Positions 1 through 7,046 of a stretch of 15,665 nt of DNA are shown piece by piece. How positions within the stretch are numbered: the stretch's first letter is position 1; each line of letters opens with the position of its first letter. The stretch is taken from the NCBI GenBank assembly GCA_003229495.1, contig QIEB01000312.1, positions 1 through 15,665 of the forward strand, read 5' to 3'. The notes under the pieces were generated by a model. It saw nothing but the letters and a program-made list of their open reading frames with translations, ran no database searches and was not told the DNA's origin. The DNA comes from Flammeovirgaceae bacterium (GTDB lineage: Bacteria; Bacteroidota; Bacteroidia; Cytophagales; Cyclobacteriaceae). The translations under genes were made by a program, and so were the position numbers.

Positions 1-638
1 ATAAGCTGTCATTTGAAATAGGTAAAGGTGAATTCCTTTACCTTATTGGGAGTACAGGTTCGGGGAAAACATCCCTGCTTAAAACCCTGTACTGTGACCT
101 GCAACTTCATCTGGGAGAAGTTACTGTGGCTGGCTATAAAATCAAAGACATGAAACGTTCTCAGGTTCCTTACCTCAGACGTAAGTTGGGGATTGTTTTC
201 CAGGATTTCCAGTTATTTCAGGACAGGTCAGTGGCTGATAACATTTTTTTTATCATGCAGGCCACCGGTTGGAAAGACAGGGCCAAGATGAAAAAAAGAC
301 TGGCCGAAGTATTGATGAAAGTTGGTTTGGGGTCTATAGAAACTAAGTTTCCCCATCAGCTTTCCGGTGGTGAGCAGCAACGGGTGGTGATCGCCCGTGC
401 CCTGGTAAATGAACCGGAACTTCTTATCGCTGACGAACCCACAGGCAACCTTGATCCGAAGGTTTCTGAAGGTGTTTTCAAGCTTTTTCTGGACATCAAC
501 AACAGTGGTACCGCCATCTTGATGGCCACACACAATTATAACATCATAAAAAAATACCCCGCCCGCGTTTTGAAATGCGATCAGGGTAAATTGCTGGATT
601 CGAATGTAGATGAGTTTGATCTTGATGATGTGTTTTAG
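1..638 (+). CDS. ftsE: FtsE-like cell-division ABC transporter ATP-binding protein (5' end missing)
   Basis: The reading frame runs in from the left edge (first full codon at 3), so the gene is 5'-truncated; a GTG at 126 is internal. The 211 visible residues hold a complete ABC ATPase core: Walker A GSTGSGKT at visible residues 16-23, Q-loop in VFQDFQLF around 65-72, signature LSGGEQQR at 120-127, Walker B LLIADEP around 140-146 with catalytic Glu, and the H-loop His in ATHNY near 177. The GIVFQDFQL stretch followed by RSV and N, and the short length (E. coli FtsE has 222 residues), fit FtsE better than a LolD-type exporter ATPase, but LolD/MacB-like relatives cannot be fully excluded. FtsE works at the inner face of the cytoplasmic membrane with FtsX, linking ATP hydrolysis to control of peptidoglycan hydrolases at division. 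No ftsX is visible. The tail is acidic (DEFDLDDVF). The gene converges on the DUF4097 gene. Confidence 0.8.
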   Translation, partial: KLSFEIGKGEFLYLIGSTGSGKTSLLKTLYCDLQLHLGEVTVAGYKIKDMKRSQVPYLRRKLGIVFQDFQLFQDRSVADNIFFIMQATGWKDRAKMKKRLAEVLMKVGLGSIETKFPHQLSGGEQQRVVIARALVNEPELLIADEPTGNLDPKVSEGVFKLFLDINNSGTAILMATHNYNIIKKYPARVLKCDQGKLLDSNVDEFDLDDVF

Positions 639-639
639 C

Positions 640-672
640 ATGGGGCATAGGGGCATGGGGCATGGGGCATGG
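640..672 (+). repeat. G-rich heptad array behind ftsE
   Basis: Starting one base after the ftsE stop codon are tandem units ATGGGGC, ATAGGGGC (one base longer), ATGGGGC, ATGGGGC and a partial ATGG. The units fit the consensus RWRGRGC that recurs at 3040-3096 and, inverted, at 797-810. No coding potential or terminator structure is obvious. Confidence 0.7.
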
Positions 673-733
673 AATGTAGAAGGTACTAGGTTACGAGATT
701 AAGGCATGATAGCATAGTTCAGTGCTGGGCACA

Positions 734-780
734 AAGCGCATAGAGCTTGGCGTAGAGTGTTTTCCATGCTCTAGGCGCTT
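734..780. repeat. Imperfect inverted repeat between convergent genes
   Basis: AAGCGCATAGAGC (734-746) and GCTCTAGGCGCTT (768-780) are complementary at 12 of 13 positions around a 21-base loop. The hairpin lies between the ends of ftsE (+) and the DUF4097 gene (-), where a bidirectional terminator would be expected. No T-tract follows on either strand, so the terminator role is only inferred from position. Confidence 0.5.
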
Positions 781-787
781 AACGCAT

Positions 788-810
788 GCTCTCTATGCCC
801 CACGCTCCTT
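788..810 (-). repeat. Inverted heptad copies behind the DUF4097 gene
   Basis: Read on the minus strand, one base after the DUF4097 stop codon, come AAGGAGC (810-804), GTGGGGC (803-797) and a degenerate ATAGAGAGC (796-788). These match the RWRGRGC units behind ftsE but point the opposite way, so the two convergent genes each carry heptads immediately behind their own stop codon. Confidence 0.5.
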
Positions 811-811
811 G

Positions 812-1927
812 CTAGTTTAGCTGAAGACTAACATCTGTAAAATTGGCCTCCACCTGTATTTGGCCACCGCTGCCATTCCCAAATTTACCTTTATACTCCT
901 TGCTCTGATTCTCAATATTTACGTAACTCATATCAACACTGGATTCCGGATAATGCAACTTGCCATACTTCAGCTCTATATCAAACGTAGCGCTGGTGCC
1001 AGACTCCATTTCCAGGTCCAGATAGCTATGGTCTCCTTCAAAATTTACCAAAGTGAAATTTTTTGATACTTCGTCAATTTCCACCTGACTGTGGTTGCAG
1101 TCAACATCCAGTAACCGCTCCAGTTCTTCAACATCCAATGATGAGTGCTGCATATCAGACCTTACACTCCTTAAAGATTCGGCTGCAATTTTACTGTGTT
1201 GCATGTCAAGATTTAGTGCCCCTGCAGATCCCAACTCAATATTGCTATGCCTTGCCTCGATATCAAGGTCTCCGGCTTCCTCTACTTCAATGCTGGAATG
1301 GGCAAATTCTAACTCCAATGTGCCCATTCGGCCAATTCTCAATTGTTGGTAATGTTGAATATCCAGGGATCCCGAACTAATGGCCGAAATGCGTCCACCG
1401 GTACCATGCTGAAGGCTGATACGGGAATTTCCGTTTAACTCTTCCGCAACAATCTGACCGTGGGCCAACTCCAGAACAAGCGGTCCGTCAAGATTGTCTA
1501 TATAAACATCACCATGTCTGTGATCCAAACTCAAGGGGTTATTTTTTGGCATTTTCACAGTATAGTTGATTTTGAACCTTTGGTTTCGCCATTTGTCCCT
1601 GGATTCAGCAATGTCTGTTTCAATTCTTACTTCGCTACTTGATTCGGAAACTTTAATATTGATACGGTCCAAAATATTTTTAGCTGCTTCATCGTTTCCA
1701 TCTACCTCAATCATAACCTGGACGGTGATTTTATTTTGATCCCAGGTATTGATGTGCACCTTTCCAAACTTATTATCGATTCTGAGTCTGGTATTATTAT
1801 TTACTGTAAAGGTTCGATCGACTCTTTTATCTTTGACCTGTCCCAAAAGGGTATCTGCGCCTGCTAATAAAAGTATGGCGATCAGAATATTATAAATATT
1901 TTGTTTCATCATGATAATCATTTTCAA
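812..1927 (-). CDS. Exported DUF4097-type beta-solenoid (putative adhesin-like) protein
   Basis: The protein has 371 residues from the ATG at 1927; ATGs at 1912 and 1909 would give a cleaner start just before the signal peptide core (hydrophobic run about residues 11-22, ending near LLGQ). The mature part is low in aromatics and made of short alternating beta strands, typical of DUF4097/DUF2807 beta-helix proteins. From residue 138 a His followed mostly by Gly or Ser recurs at 138, 156, 174, 192, 210, 227, 244, 261, 279 and 300, so one solenoid turn is about 18 residues. Related YG/FG corners occur at 321 and 54. It is the last gene of a sigma/anti-sigma operon and overlaps the upstream gene by up to 38 nt, a cassette seen repeatedly in Bacteroidota. 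It is probably periplasmic or at the envelope. The molecular function is unknown; 'adhesin' is only a family label. Confidence 0.8.
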   Translation of the reverse strand: MKMIIMMKQNIYNILIAILLLAGADTLLGQVKDKRVDRTFTVNNNTRLRIDNKFGKVHINTWDQNKITVQVMIEVDGNDEAAKNILDRINIKVSESSSEVRIETDIAESRDKWRNQRFKINYTVKMPKNNPLSLDHRHGDVYIDNLDGPLVLELAHGQIVAEELNGNSRISLQHGTGGRISAISSGSLDIQHYQQLRIGRMGTLELEFAHSSIEVEEAGDLDIEARHSNIELGSAGALNLDMQHSKIAAESLRSVRSDMQHSSLDVEELERLLDVDCNHSQVEIDEVSKNFTLVNFEGDHSYLDLEMESGTSATFDIELKYGKLHYPESSVDMSYVNIENQSKEYKGKFGNGSGGQIQVEANFTDVSLQLN

Positions 1928-2414
1928 TGGTTTCCAAAATCATCAGCTGCTGGTTCAGCAATTCCATTCTCTCCTGCAAATTGTTGATCATGGCCTCCAA
2001 AACAGTTTCATTGCTGGTGTCAATAAATTCCTCTTTCAATTCCAGGTAGGTAGTATCCAGTGAAGCAAGATCATTTCTAAAGCCTTCCTTTAATTCCTGA
2101 TCTTCGAGATCATACTCTTCTACCACTAATCTCTTTTGGGTTATGAGTTGTGTATAATAAAGTTCAGTCTCCACAAATTCGGGATCCACGTAGAATTCGG
2201 ACGCAAACGCCGTATCTATAGATTTGTGCTGCGATCTTTCCAGCACAAGATATCCGCTAACTGCCAGCAGCACTACCACAGCCGCCTTCCACATCCATCC
2301 AAAGTCTGTTTTTCCATCCAGATCAGTTTCAATGCGTGCCCACAGTTTTGTCCTGGGCTCCTTTCTATCAAATTCTTCCCGGTTGGCATTGATAAATTGT
2401 TCAAGATTACTCAT
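1890..2414 (-). CDS. Single-pass membrane protein, probable anti-sigma factor
   Basis: This 174-residue protein has a charged N-terminal segment with NREEFDRKEPRTKLW (about 11-25), one transmembrane helix at about 41-58, and a strongly acidic, coiled-coil-like C-terminal part (about 80-165) ending in NETVLEAMINNLQERMELL. That layout suggests cytoplasmic N-terminus and periplasmic C-terminus. I recognise the N-terminal EFD.KEP...LW pattern and the C-terminal AMI.N pattern from Bacteroidota proteins encoded next to ECF sigma genes. Its start ATG overlaps the sigma factor stop by 8 nt (ATGAGTAA), which indicates translational coupling and tight stoichiometry. No HxxxCxxC zinc anti-sigma motif is present, so the sigma-binding role rests on context and topology. 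The 3' end overlaps the DUF4097 gene. Confidence 0.7.
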   Translation of the reverse strand: MSNLEQFINANREEFDRKEPRTKLWARIETDLDGKTDFGWMWKAAVVVLLAVSGYLVLERSQHKSIDTAFASEFYVDPEFVETELYYTQLITQKRLVVEEYDLEDQELKEGFRNDLASLDTTYLELKEEFIDTSNETVLEAMINNLQERMELLNQQLMILETIENDYHDETKYL

Positions 2415-2967
2415 CGTACATTACCTCCTCCTTTAGGATCTTTTGCAATTTCTTTTTCGATCGACTGTATTGGGATTTCGAAGTTGATTCAGTAATGTTC
2501 AAAATCGAAGCGATTTCCTGGTGATCATATCCCTCCATCAAATACAGAGAAAATACCACCCTGTATCCATCTGGTAATAGTTGAATAGCGTTTCGAATCT
2601 TATCGACATTCAAATAAAGTGCCTGGTCATCTCCCGTATCAACTATATCACCATATTGACCGTATTCTTCAACTGGAACCAGTTCAGCTTTCCGCTTCTT
2701 TATGGTAGTGATTGAATGGTTGATCACAATCCTCTTTAACCAGGCGCCAATGGATGCGGTCCCGCGGTAGTTGTTAATATTCTTAAAAGCGCTGACAAAT
2801 GCTTCCTGAAGTACATCTTCTGCATCCATTTCGTTATTTGTTATACGGTAAGCAATGTTATACATAGCTATTGAATACAGTTTATAAAACTGATACTGTG
2901 CCTGACGATCTCCCTTTTTACATTGATCGACGATGTCCTGATGAATATTCCGGTACGGGGTTCCCAT
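2407..2967 (-). CDS. ECF-type RNA polymerase sigma-70 factor
   Basis: The 186-residue protein has the two-domain layout of ECF sigma factors. Region 2 (about residues 22-90) includes NEMDAEDVLQEAFVSAFKNI, the core-binding and -10-recognition helices. Region 4 (about 125-178) includes LPDGYRVVFSLYLMEGYDH and a helix-turn-helix EIASILNITESTSKSQYSRS that reads the -35 element. There is no region 1.1 or region 3. The ATG at 2967 gives normal family length. It heads an operon with the membrane protein and the DUF4097 gene, so it is probably held inactive at the membrane and released by an envelope signal. A candidate autoregulated promoter lies at 2981-3012. The regulon and inducing signal cannot be read from this sequence. 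Confidence 0.92.
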   Translation of the reverse strand: MGTPYRNIHQDIVDQCKKGDRQAQYQFYKLYSIAMYNIAYRITNNEMDAEDVLQEAFVSAFKNINNYRGTASIGAWLKRIVINHSITTIKKRKAELVPVEEYGQYGDIVDTGDDQALYLNVDKIRNAIQLLPDGYRVVFSLYLMEGYDHQEIASILNITESTSKSQYSRSKKKLQKILKEEVMYDE

Positions 2968-2980
2968 TAGCAGCTTTCAA

Positions 2981-3012
2981 AGAAAAGACTATCTACCTGT
3001 TAAAAGGTTGCA
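2981..3012 (-). promoter_or_regulatory. Candidate ECF-type promoter of the sigma operon
   Basis: On the minus strand TGCAACC (3012-3006) is followed after 16 bases by GTCTTT (2989-2984). An AAC-containing -35 and a GTC-containing -10 at this spacing are typical of ECF promoters, which often autoregulate their own sigma gene. The implied transcript start, near 2977, leaves a leader of only about 10 nt before the ATG at 2967. No Bacteroidota housekeeping box (TAnnTTTG) is seen in this gap. The call is based on motif resemblance only. Confidence 0.4.
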
Positions 3013-3039
3013 GATGAAGTTAAAAAAATTTGGGTACTT

Positions 3040-3096
3040 GGGCATGGAGCATGGGGCGAAGGGCATGGAGCGAAGGGCGAAGGGCATGGAGCGCAT
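3040..3096 (+). repeat. Seven-unit G-rich heptad array
   Basis: After GGGC at 3040-3043 come seven uninterrupted 7-base units: ATGGAGC, ATGGGGC, GAAGGGC, ATGGAGC, GAAGGGC, GAAGGGC, ATGGAGC (3044-3092), then GCAT. All fit RWRGRGC, the same family as at 640-672. The array lies about 30 bp upstream of the candidate sigma-operon promoter and within the gap behind the TPR gene. Confidence 0.75.
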
Positions 3097-3116
3097 TACA
3101 CAATGGTTTCAGGGAC

Positions 3117-3148
3117 ATCCTTCGTCCTTCGTCCCTCGTCCTTCGTAA
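3117..3148 (-). repeat. Opposing heptad array behind the TPR gene
   Basis: Read on the minus strand, a few bases after the TPR gene stop codon (3153-3151), are four 7-base units: GAAGGAC, GAGGGAC, GAAGGAC, GAAGGAT (3144-3117). They resemble the GAAGGGC units of the array at 3040-3096 but run in the opposite direction, with about 20 bp of unique sequence between the two arrays. Confidence 0.7.
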
Positions 3149-3150
3149 TT

Positions 3151-3843
3151 CTATTTATCCAGATCTGCCAGATTGTCTTTGGCCAGGACAAAATCCGGCT
3201 CAAGTGCAAGAGCTTCCTGGAAACTTGTGCGGGCCGCTTCCTTGTTTTCCTGACTGGATTCAATTAAACCCTTTAGATTATATACCGCCGCCAATAGAGA
3301 GATCTGCTGGGGGCCAGTTGGGGAATTGATTGATGCTTTTGCTTCTTTGGTTTCTTCTTTCTCAATCAAAATACCTACGTTGGTTATGCTTTCACCTAGT
3401 CTATTCAGACCCAACTGTAATATGGCCATTTTATAAAGTGTCAAAACACTGTTGTTTCTGAGATAAATGCTTTCATATGCAACCAGTGCTTTGTCTTTCA
3501 AACCCAGGCTTTCATAGGACACAGCGCTCATCTCCAGCGCGGGCAAATGATCGGGATTCATCTTTATTATATCAAGACATACCAGCAGGCATGAAGTGTA
3601 CTTCTGGTAATCATAATACATGTACGCCAGGGAATCCAACAGACTTGCATCACTGGGGTCCATCGCCATTAAATTATAAATAGCGATTCTGGCAATGTTT
3701 ACATCCGCATATTTTGATCCTAATTGGTAAACCGCCTTTTGCTGTTGATAAGGTGCTGACTCTTTTACATCCTGTGCAAAGGAACTCCAACTTATAGCTA
3801 CCAACAAAAACAGGAAAAGCAGGGTTTTGAAGTATAATTTCAT
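3151..3843 (-). CDS. Exported tetratricopeptide-repeat (TPR) protein
   Basis: The 230-residue protein starts at the ATG at 3843, directly before a signal peptide (hydrophobic core about 7-20, probable cleavage after SSFA, mature start near QD). An in-frame TTG at 3867 would put eight extra residues before the signal and is unlikely. The rest is helical with TPR-like pairs: about 34-67 (small residues and MDPSDASLLDSLAYMYYD), 68-101 (ending MNPDHLPALE), 102-135 (ALVAYESIY), and a clear C-terminal repeat at about 185-225 (NLKGLIESSQENKEAARTSF, then ALALEPD). There is no lipobox, so it is probably soluble in the periplasm. It is the last gene of the operon after the FG-GAP/PKD type B protein (42 nt gap), which suggests an accessory scaffold role for that surface protein or its export. 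No specific function is recognised. Confidence 0.8.
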   Translation of the reverse strand: MKLYFKTLLFLFLLVAISWSSFAQDVKESAPYQQQKAVYQLGSKYADVNIARIAIYNLMAMDPSDASLLDSLAYMYYDYQKYTSCLLVCLDIIKMNPDHLPALEMSAVSYESLGLKDKALVAYESIYLRNNSVLTLYKMAILQLGLNRLGESITNVGILIEKEETKEAKASINSPTGPQQISLLAAVYNLKGLIESSQENKEAARTSFQEALALEPDFVLAKDNLADLDK

Positions 3844-3885
3844 AATGTCAATTCTTATATCCCGCAAAGATATAAAGAAAATGGA

Positions 3886-6800
3886 TTATCTGATTAATGT
3901 AATACTTCCTGAAGCCGCGTTCTTAGAACTTCCTTCACATCGGATCACAAAATAGTAGGCGCCTTCTATTACCGGATTTCCTGATAGAGTTCCATCCCAC
4001 TCATTGCCGTAGTAAGAGCGCCGCTCATATAACACATTGCCTTGACGATTTACAATGATCACCGTGCAGTCAGGGTATCGTTCGATGTTTTCTATAACCC
4101 ATAGGTCGTTCTGTCCATCGTTGTTGGGGGAAAAAAGTGGCTTAGGCGAAACATTTATTCCTTGTCCAACGGAGATTGTAACCTCTGCGAAATTTTGACA
4201 GCCGTTGGCATCTTCGGCGGTTACCATATAGGTAGTAGTTCTTAGAGGGTTGGCAATTGGGTTGGCGATTGCCGGGTCACTCAAACCATCTACCGGTGTC
4301 CACGAATAATTAAGGAGTCCTGCTGTTGCTGCTAGTTGGACGGTATCACCAGAAAAAATCTTGTCTATGTCCGCACTCACGGTAATATTGGGCAATGACA
4401 GAATCACCACTTCTACCTGTGCAGTTGCCAGGCATCCTGAAATAGTGGTTACATCTACGCTGTATACACCCGCTGTGGTCACATCTATACTACTGGTTGT
4501 GGCTCCATTGCTCCAGTCATAGGATGTGTAAATATCATCCACCCACAGTCTAATGGTTTCACCTTCACACATCACTGTGTCCCGATCAGCCAGAATGGCA
4601 ATGTTTGGTGCGTTGACAACATCTATGGATTTAGTAAATGTATCATTGCAGTCTACATCATCATATTGAACATACAAACTAACCGTGTAGGTGCCCAATC
4701 CAGTATAGGTATGAGAGGGATCAGCCAAGTTTGATATGTCGCCATCTCCAAAATCCCACTGATAAAATATATTTTCATTGGCATCAAATCCCGATACGTT
4801 GGTAAATGTGATGGGCAAGTCCAGGCAAGCCTCGTCCAGTGATGTGAATCCCGCAATGGGTGGAGCAAGAGCCTTTATGACAAGTACCGGGGTGATCTTT
4901 GAGCAGTTATCTGCATTTGTAACTCTGACCGTATAACTGCCTGTTGCTGTTGCCGCAAATAGATTGGTATTGGCTCCAGCTATATCAGCGCCATCCAACA
5001 ACCACTGGTAGGATATACCGGCTATTAATGGAACTGAAAGTATTGCGTTCTTGCCCTGACAGAATGTTGTTAGATCCGTAGTGCTGATTACCAGGTCGGG
5101 TATCGTACTTTCCACAACATCTGTAACGCCCCATGCGCTCACACACGCACCCAGGGTTACCTGCACTTGATAGGTACCTGACATGGTGGGATCAAAGTTG
5201 GGTAGTGTTGGATTTTGCTGATTGGAGCTAAACCCATTGGGCCCGGTCCAACTGAAAGTTGCCCCAGGAACATCCGGCGTAGATAACACCAAATCTCCAC
5301 CGGGACAAACAGGGCCATTATTGGTGGCGGCAGGAGCTCCGCCTGCACCTCCAATTACCGTTACAGTTACACCGTTAGAAATTTCAGAACAAGTACCAAC
5401 TGGCGAAGTTGCCACCACAGTATACACTCCTGCGGTAGTTACATCCATAAAAGGGGTATTCACGCCCGTGGTTACACCATCCAAAAACCATTCATAATTA
5501 ACCCCCGATGATCCGCTAGCATTTAATCTTGCTGAGTTACTACTACAAATGGTTACCGGACCAGTTGGTGTGATTGAAGGTAAATAACAATTTCCGTTGA
5601 GCAGCACACCAAGCTCATTATTAATGATACCATTAAATGCAATGTCGGGTTTGGCATCGCCGTTGAGATCTCCAATTTTAACATTTCTTGATTTATCATT
5701 CACATCTAGGTCAAATCGTTCAAACGAAAAGTCACCTGGAATACTAATGTTTCTCAGCAAAGTCATTTTCAAATTATCACTGGCAGATGTTACCACCAGG
5801 TCGGCCAATCCATCGCCATCAATATCACCCATGTCAAGCCCCTGTGGTAGGTCGATGGTACTTATAATTTTGGGGGCGCTAAAGGAAATAGCATCAGTGG
5901 TATTGGCAGTTTGGTTCAGCAAGACTGATAGATCCGCTGTCAGAAACCTTGAAACAGCAATATCCGCACGGTCGTCACCGTCCAGATCTCCAATGATCAA
6001 GTTGGACAAATTTCCGGACACATTGAATAGAGCAACCGGACGAAAACCGACGGAACCTCCAGCAACACTGTTATTTTGGAGAATGTAGATATTTGAATTA
6101 AGAAAAGGATTAACTATGATTTCAGGCTTGCTATCACCATTAAGATCTTCGACCGACAGGCCTGCACTATTTAGAGCGGTAAACGGTAATCCAAAACTTA
6201 TCTCCGGCCCAAACGAAATTACACCTGGTGTACTGGTGTTTCGGAATACCGACAGGTTAATTGTGGCCTGATTTGAGGCAATCAGCTCTGGTTTACCATC
6301 AAGATTCAGATCTCTAATGACTACTTTTCTTGGCAACCCTCCTGCAGTGATTAACTCCTGCGGGCTACTGAAACTTATTGAGCCCACAGTACTTTGATTT
6401 CGAAGCACGTAAATCGAAGGTCCTCCTGATCTGGAGGCAACCAGGTCAGGCAAACCATCACCATCAATGTCACGACAGGTTATATTCAAGGTATTTTGAC
6501 CAATATTCAAGCTGGTCTTACTAAAATTCACGGTGATCAAAGTACTGACATTTCTAAATATGTCAATTAGCACGGAGTTATCGTGACTGGATGCCACATC
6601 GTTCATCCCGTCCCCATCAAAGTCACACATACAAATATCAAATATCCCGGATTGTGCGGCGAAGGTAGTAGGGCCTGTTAGCAGGCTAGGATCAAAGGAG
6701 GTACCACCAAAACTGATAAAAAATAACCTGGAGGAATAACCTGTGTTACCACTGATGGAATTTGTTACTGAAACGCTACTAAAAGTAGTACCTCCTGGCA

Positions 6801-7041
6801 CTAACACTTTTAGTTGGGTATTTGAAATTGATACTATATTTGCTGCAGCCGCACCAAATTGAACATGCATAATTGATGCATCTGCACCAAATCCGCTGCC
6901 TCTAATAGTGAGGGTATCATTTACCGGTGCAAATGATTTATCCAGTGTATTAATTACCGGGGTTTGAGCATTTGTCACCGAAAAGATCAGGAATATACTA
7001 CAAACCCCAACCACGAACTTTAAGAGATTTTTTGCTTTCAT
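3886..7041 (-). CDS. T9SS type B surface protein with IPT/TIG, seven FG-GAP/VCBS repeats and Ig/PKD domains
   Basis: The 1051-residue exported protein starts at the ATG at 7041, 5 nt after the PorP stop; a TTG at 7050 is an unlikely alternative. Order of parts: signal peptide (about 1-26, ending NAQ); IPT/TIG domain (about 28-110); seven FG-GAP/VCBS repeats with Ca-loop-like cores such as DFDGDG, DIDGDG and DLNGD at about 140, 191, 244, 299, 352, 406 and 458. Three Ig-like repeats follow (about 490-730), then a PKD domain with YQWDFGDGD (about 730-810), and two more PKD/Ig-like domains (about 815-960). A C-terminal type B (CHU_C/gliding-motility-type) sorting domain (about 965-1051) contains FSPNNDGQND, VNRQGNVLYE and a WDG. 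The protein is probably exported by the T9SS and displayed on the cell surface, with the propeller as a recognition head. Its cognate PorP/SprF protein is encoded immediately upstream. The ligand is unknown. Confidence 0.9.
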   Translation of the reverse strand: MKAKNLLKFVVGVCSIFLIFSVTNAQTPVINTLDKSFAPVNDTLTIRGSGFGADASIMHVQFGAAAANIVSISNTQLKVLVPGGTTFSSVSVTNSISGNTGYSSRLFFISFGGTSFDPSLLTGPTTFAAQSGIFDICMCDFDGDGMNDVASSHDNSVLIDIFRNVSTLITVNFSKTSLNIGQNTLNITCRDIDGDGLPDLVASRSGGPSIYVLRNQSTVGSISFSSPQELITAGGLPRKVVIRDLNLDGKPELIASNQATINLSVFRNTSTPGVISFGPEISFGLPFTALNSAGLSVEDLNGDSKPEIIVNPFLNSNIYILQNNSVAGGSVGFRPVALFNVSGNLSNLIIGDLDGDDRADIAVSRFLTADLSVLLNQTANTTDAISFSAPKIISTIDLPQGLDMGDIDGDGLADLVVTSASDNLKMTLLRNISIPGDFSFERFDLDVNDKSRNVKIGDLNGDAKPDIAFNGIINNELGVLLNGNCYLPSITPTGPVTICSSNSARLNASGSSGVNYEWFLDGVTTGVNTPFMDVTTAGVYTVVATSPVGTCSEISNGVTVTVIGGAGGAPAATNNGPVCPGGDLVLSTPDVPGATFSWTGPNGFSSNQQNPTLPNFDPTMSGTYQVQVTLGACVSAWGVTDVVESTIPDLVISTTDLTTFCQGKNAILSVPLIAGISYQWLLDGADIAGANTNLFAATATGSYTVRVTNADNCSKITPVLVIKALAPPIAGFTSLDEACLDLPITFTNVSGFDANENIFYQWDFGDGDISNLADPSHTYTGLGTYTVSLYVQYDDVDCNDTFTKSIDVVNAPNIAILADRDTVMCEGETIRLWVDDIYTSYDWSNGATTSSIDVTTAGVYSVDVTTISGCLATAQVEVVILSLPNITVSADIDKIFSGDTVQLAATAGLLNYSWTPVDGLSDPAIANPIANPLRTTTYMVTAEDANGCQNFAEVTISVGQGINVSPKPLFSPNNDGQNDLWVIENIERYPDCTVIIVNRQGNVLYERRSYYGNEWDGTLSGNPVIEGAYYFVIRCEGSSKNAASGSITLIR

Positions 7042-7046
7042 CACTT

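Noticed and set aside
228..656. Minus-strand ORF of 142 codons opposite ftsE
   Set aside because: It lies antisense to a complete ABC ATPase core, has no recognisable domain, and runs into the repeat array; it is a shadow frame.
640..672. Possible CRISPR-like array
   Set aside because: Units are 7 bases with no spacers and no cas genes nearby; simple tandem repeats.
5597..6088. Plus-strand ORF of 163 codons inside the FG-GAP region
   Set aside because: The repetitive Asp/Gly codons of the FG-GAP gene generate Ser/Pro-rich antisense sequence; no start context or domain.
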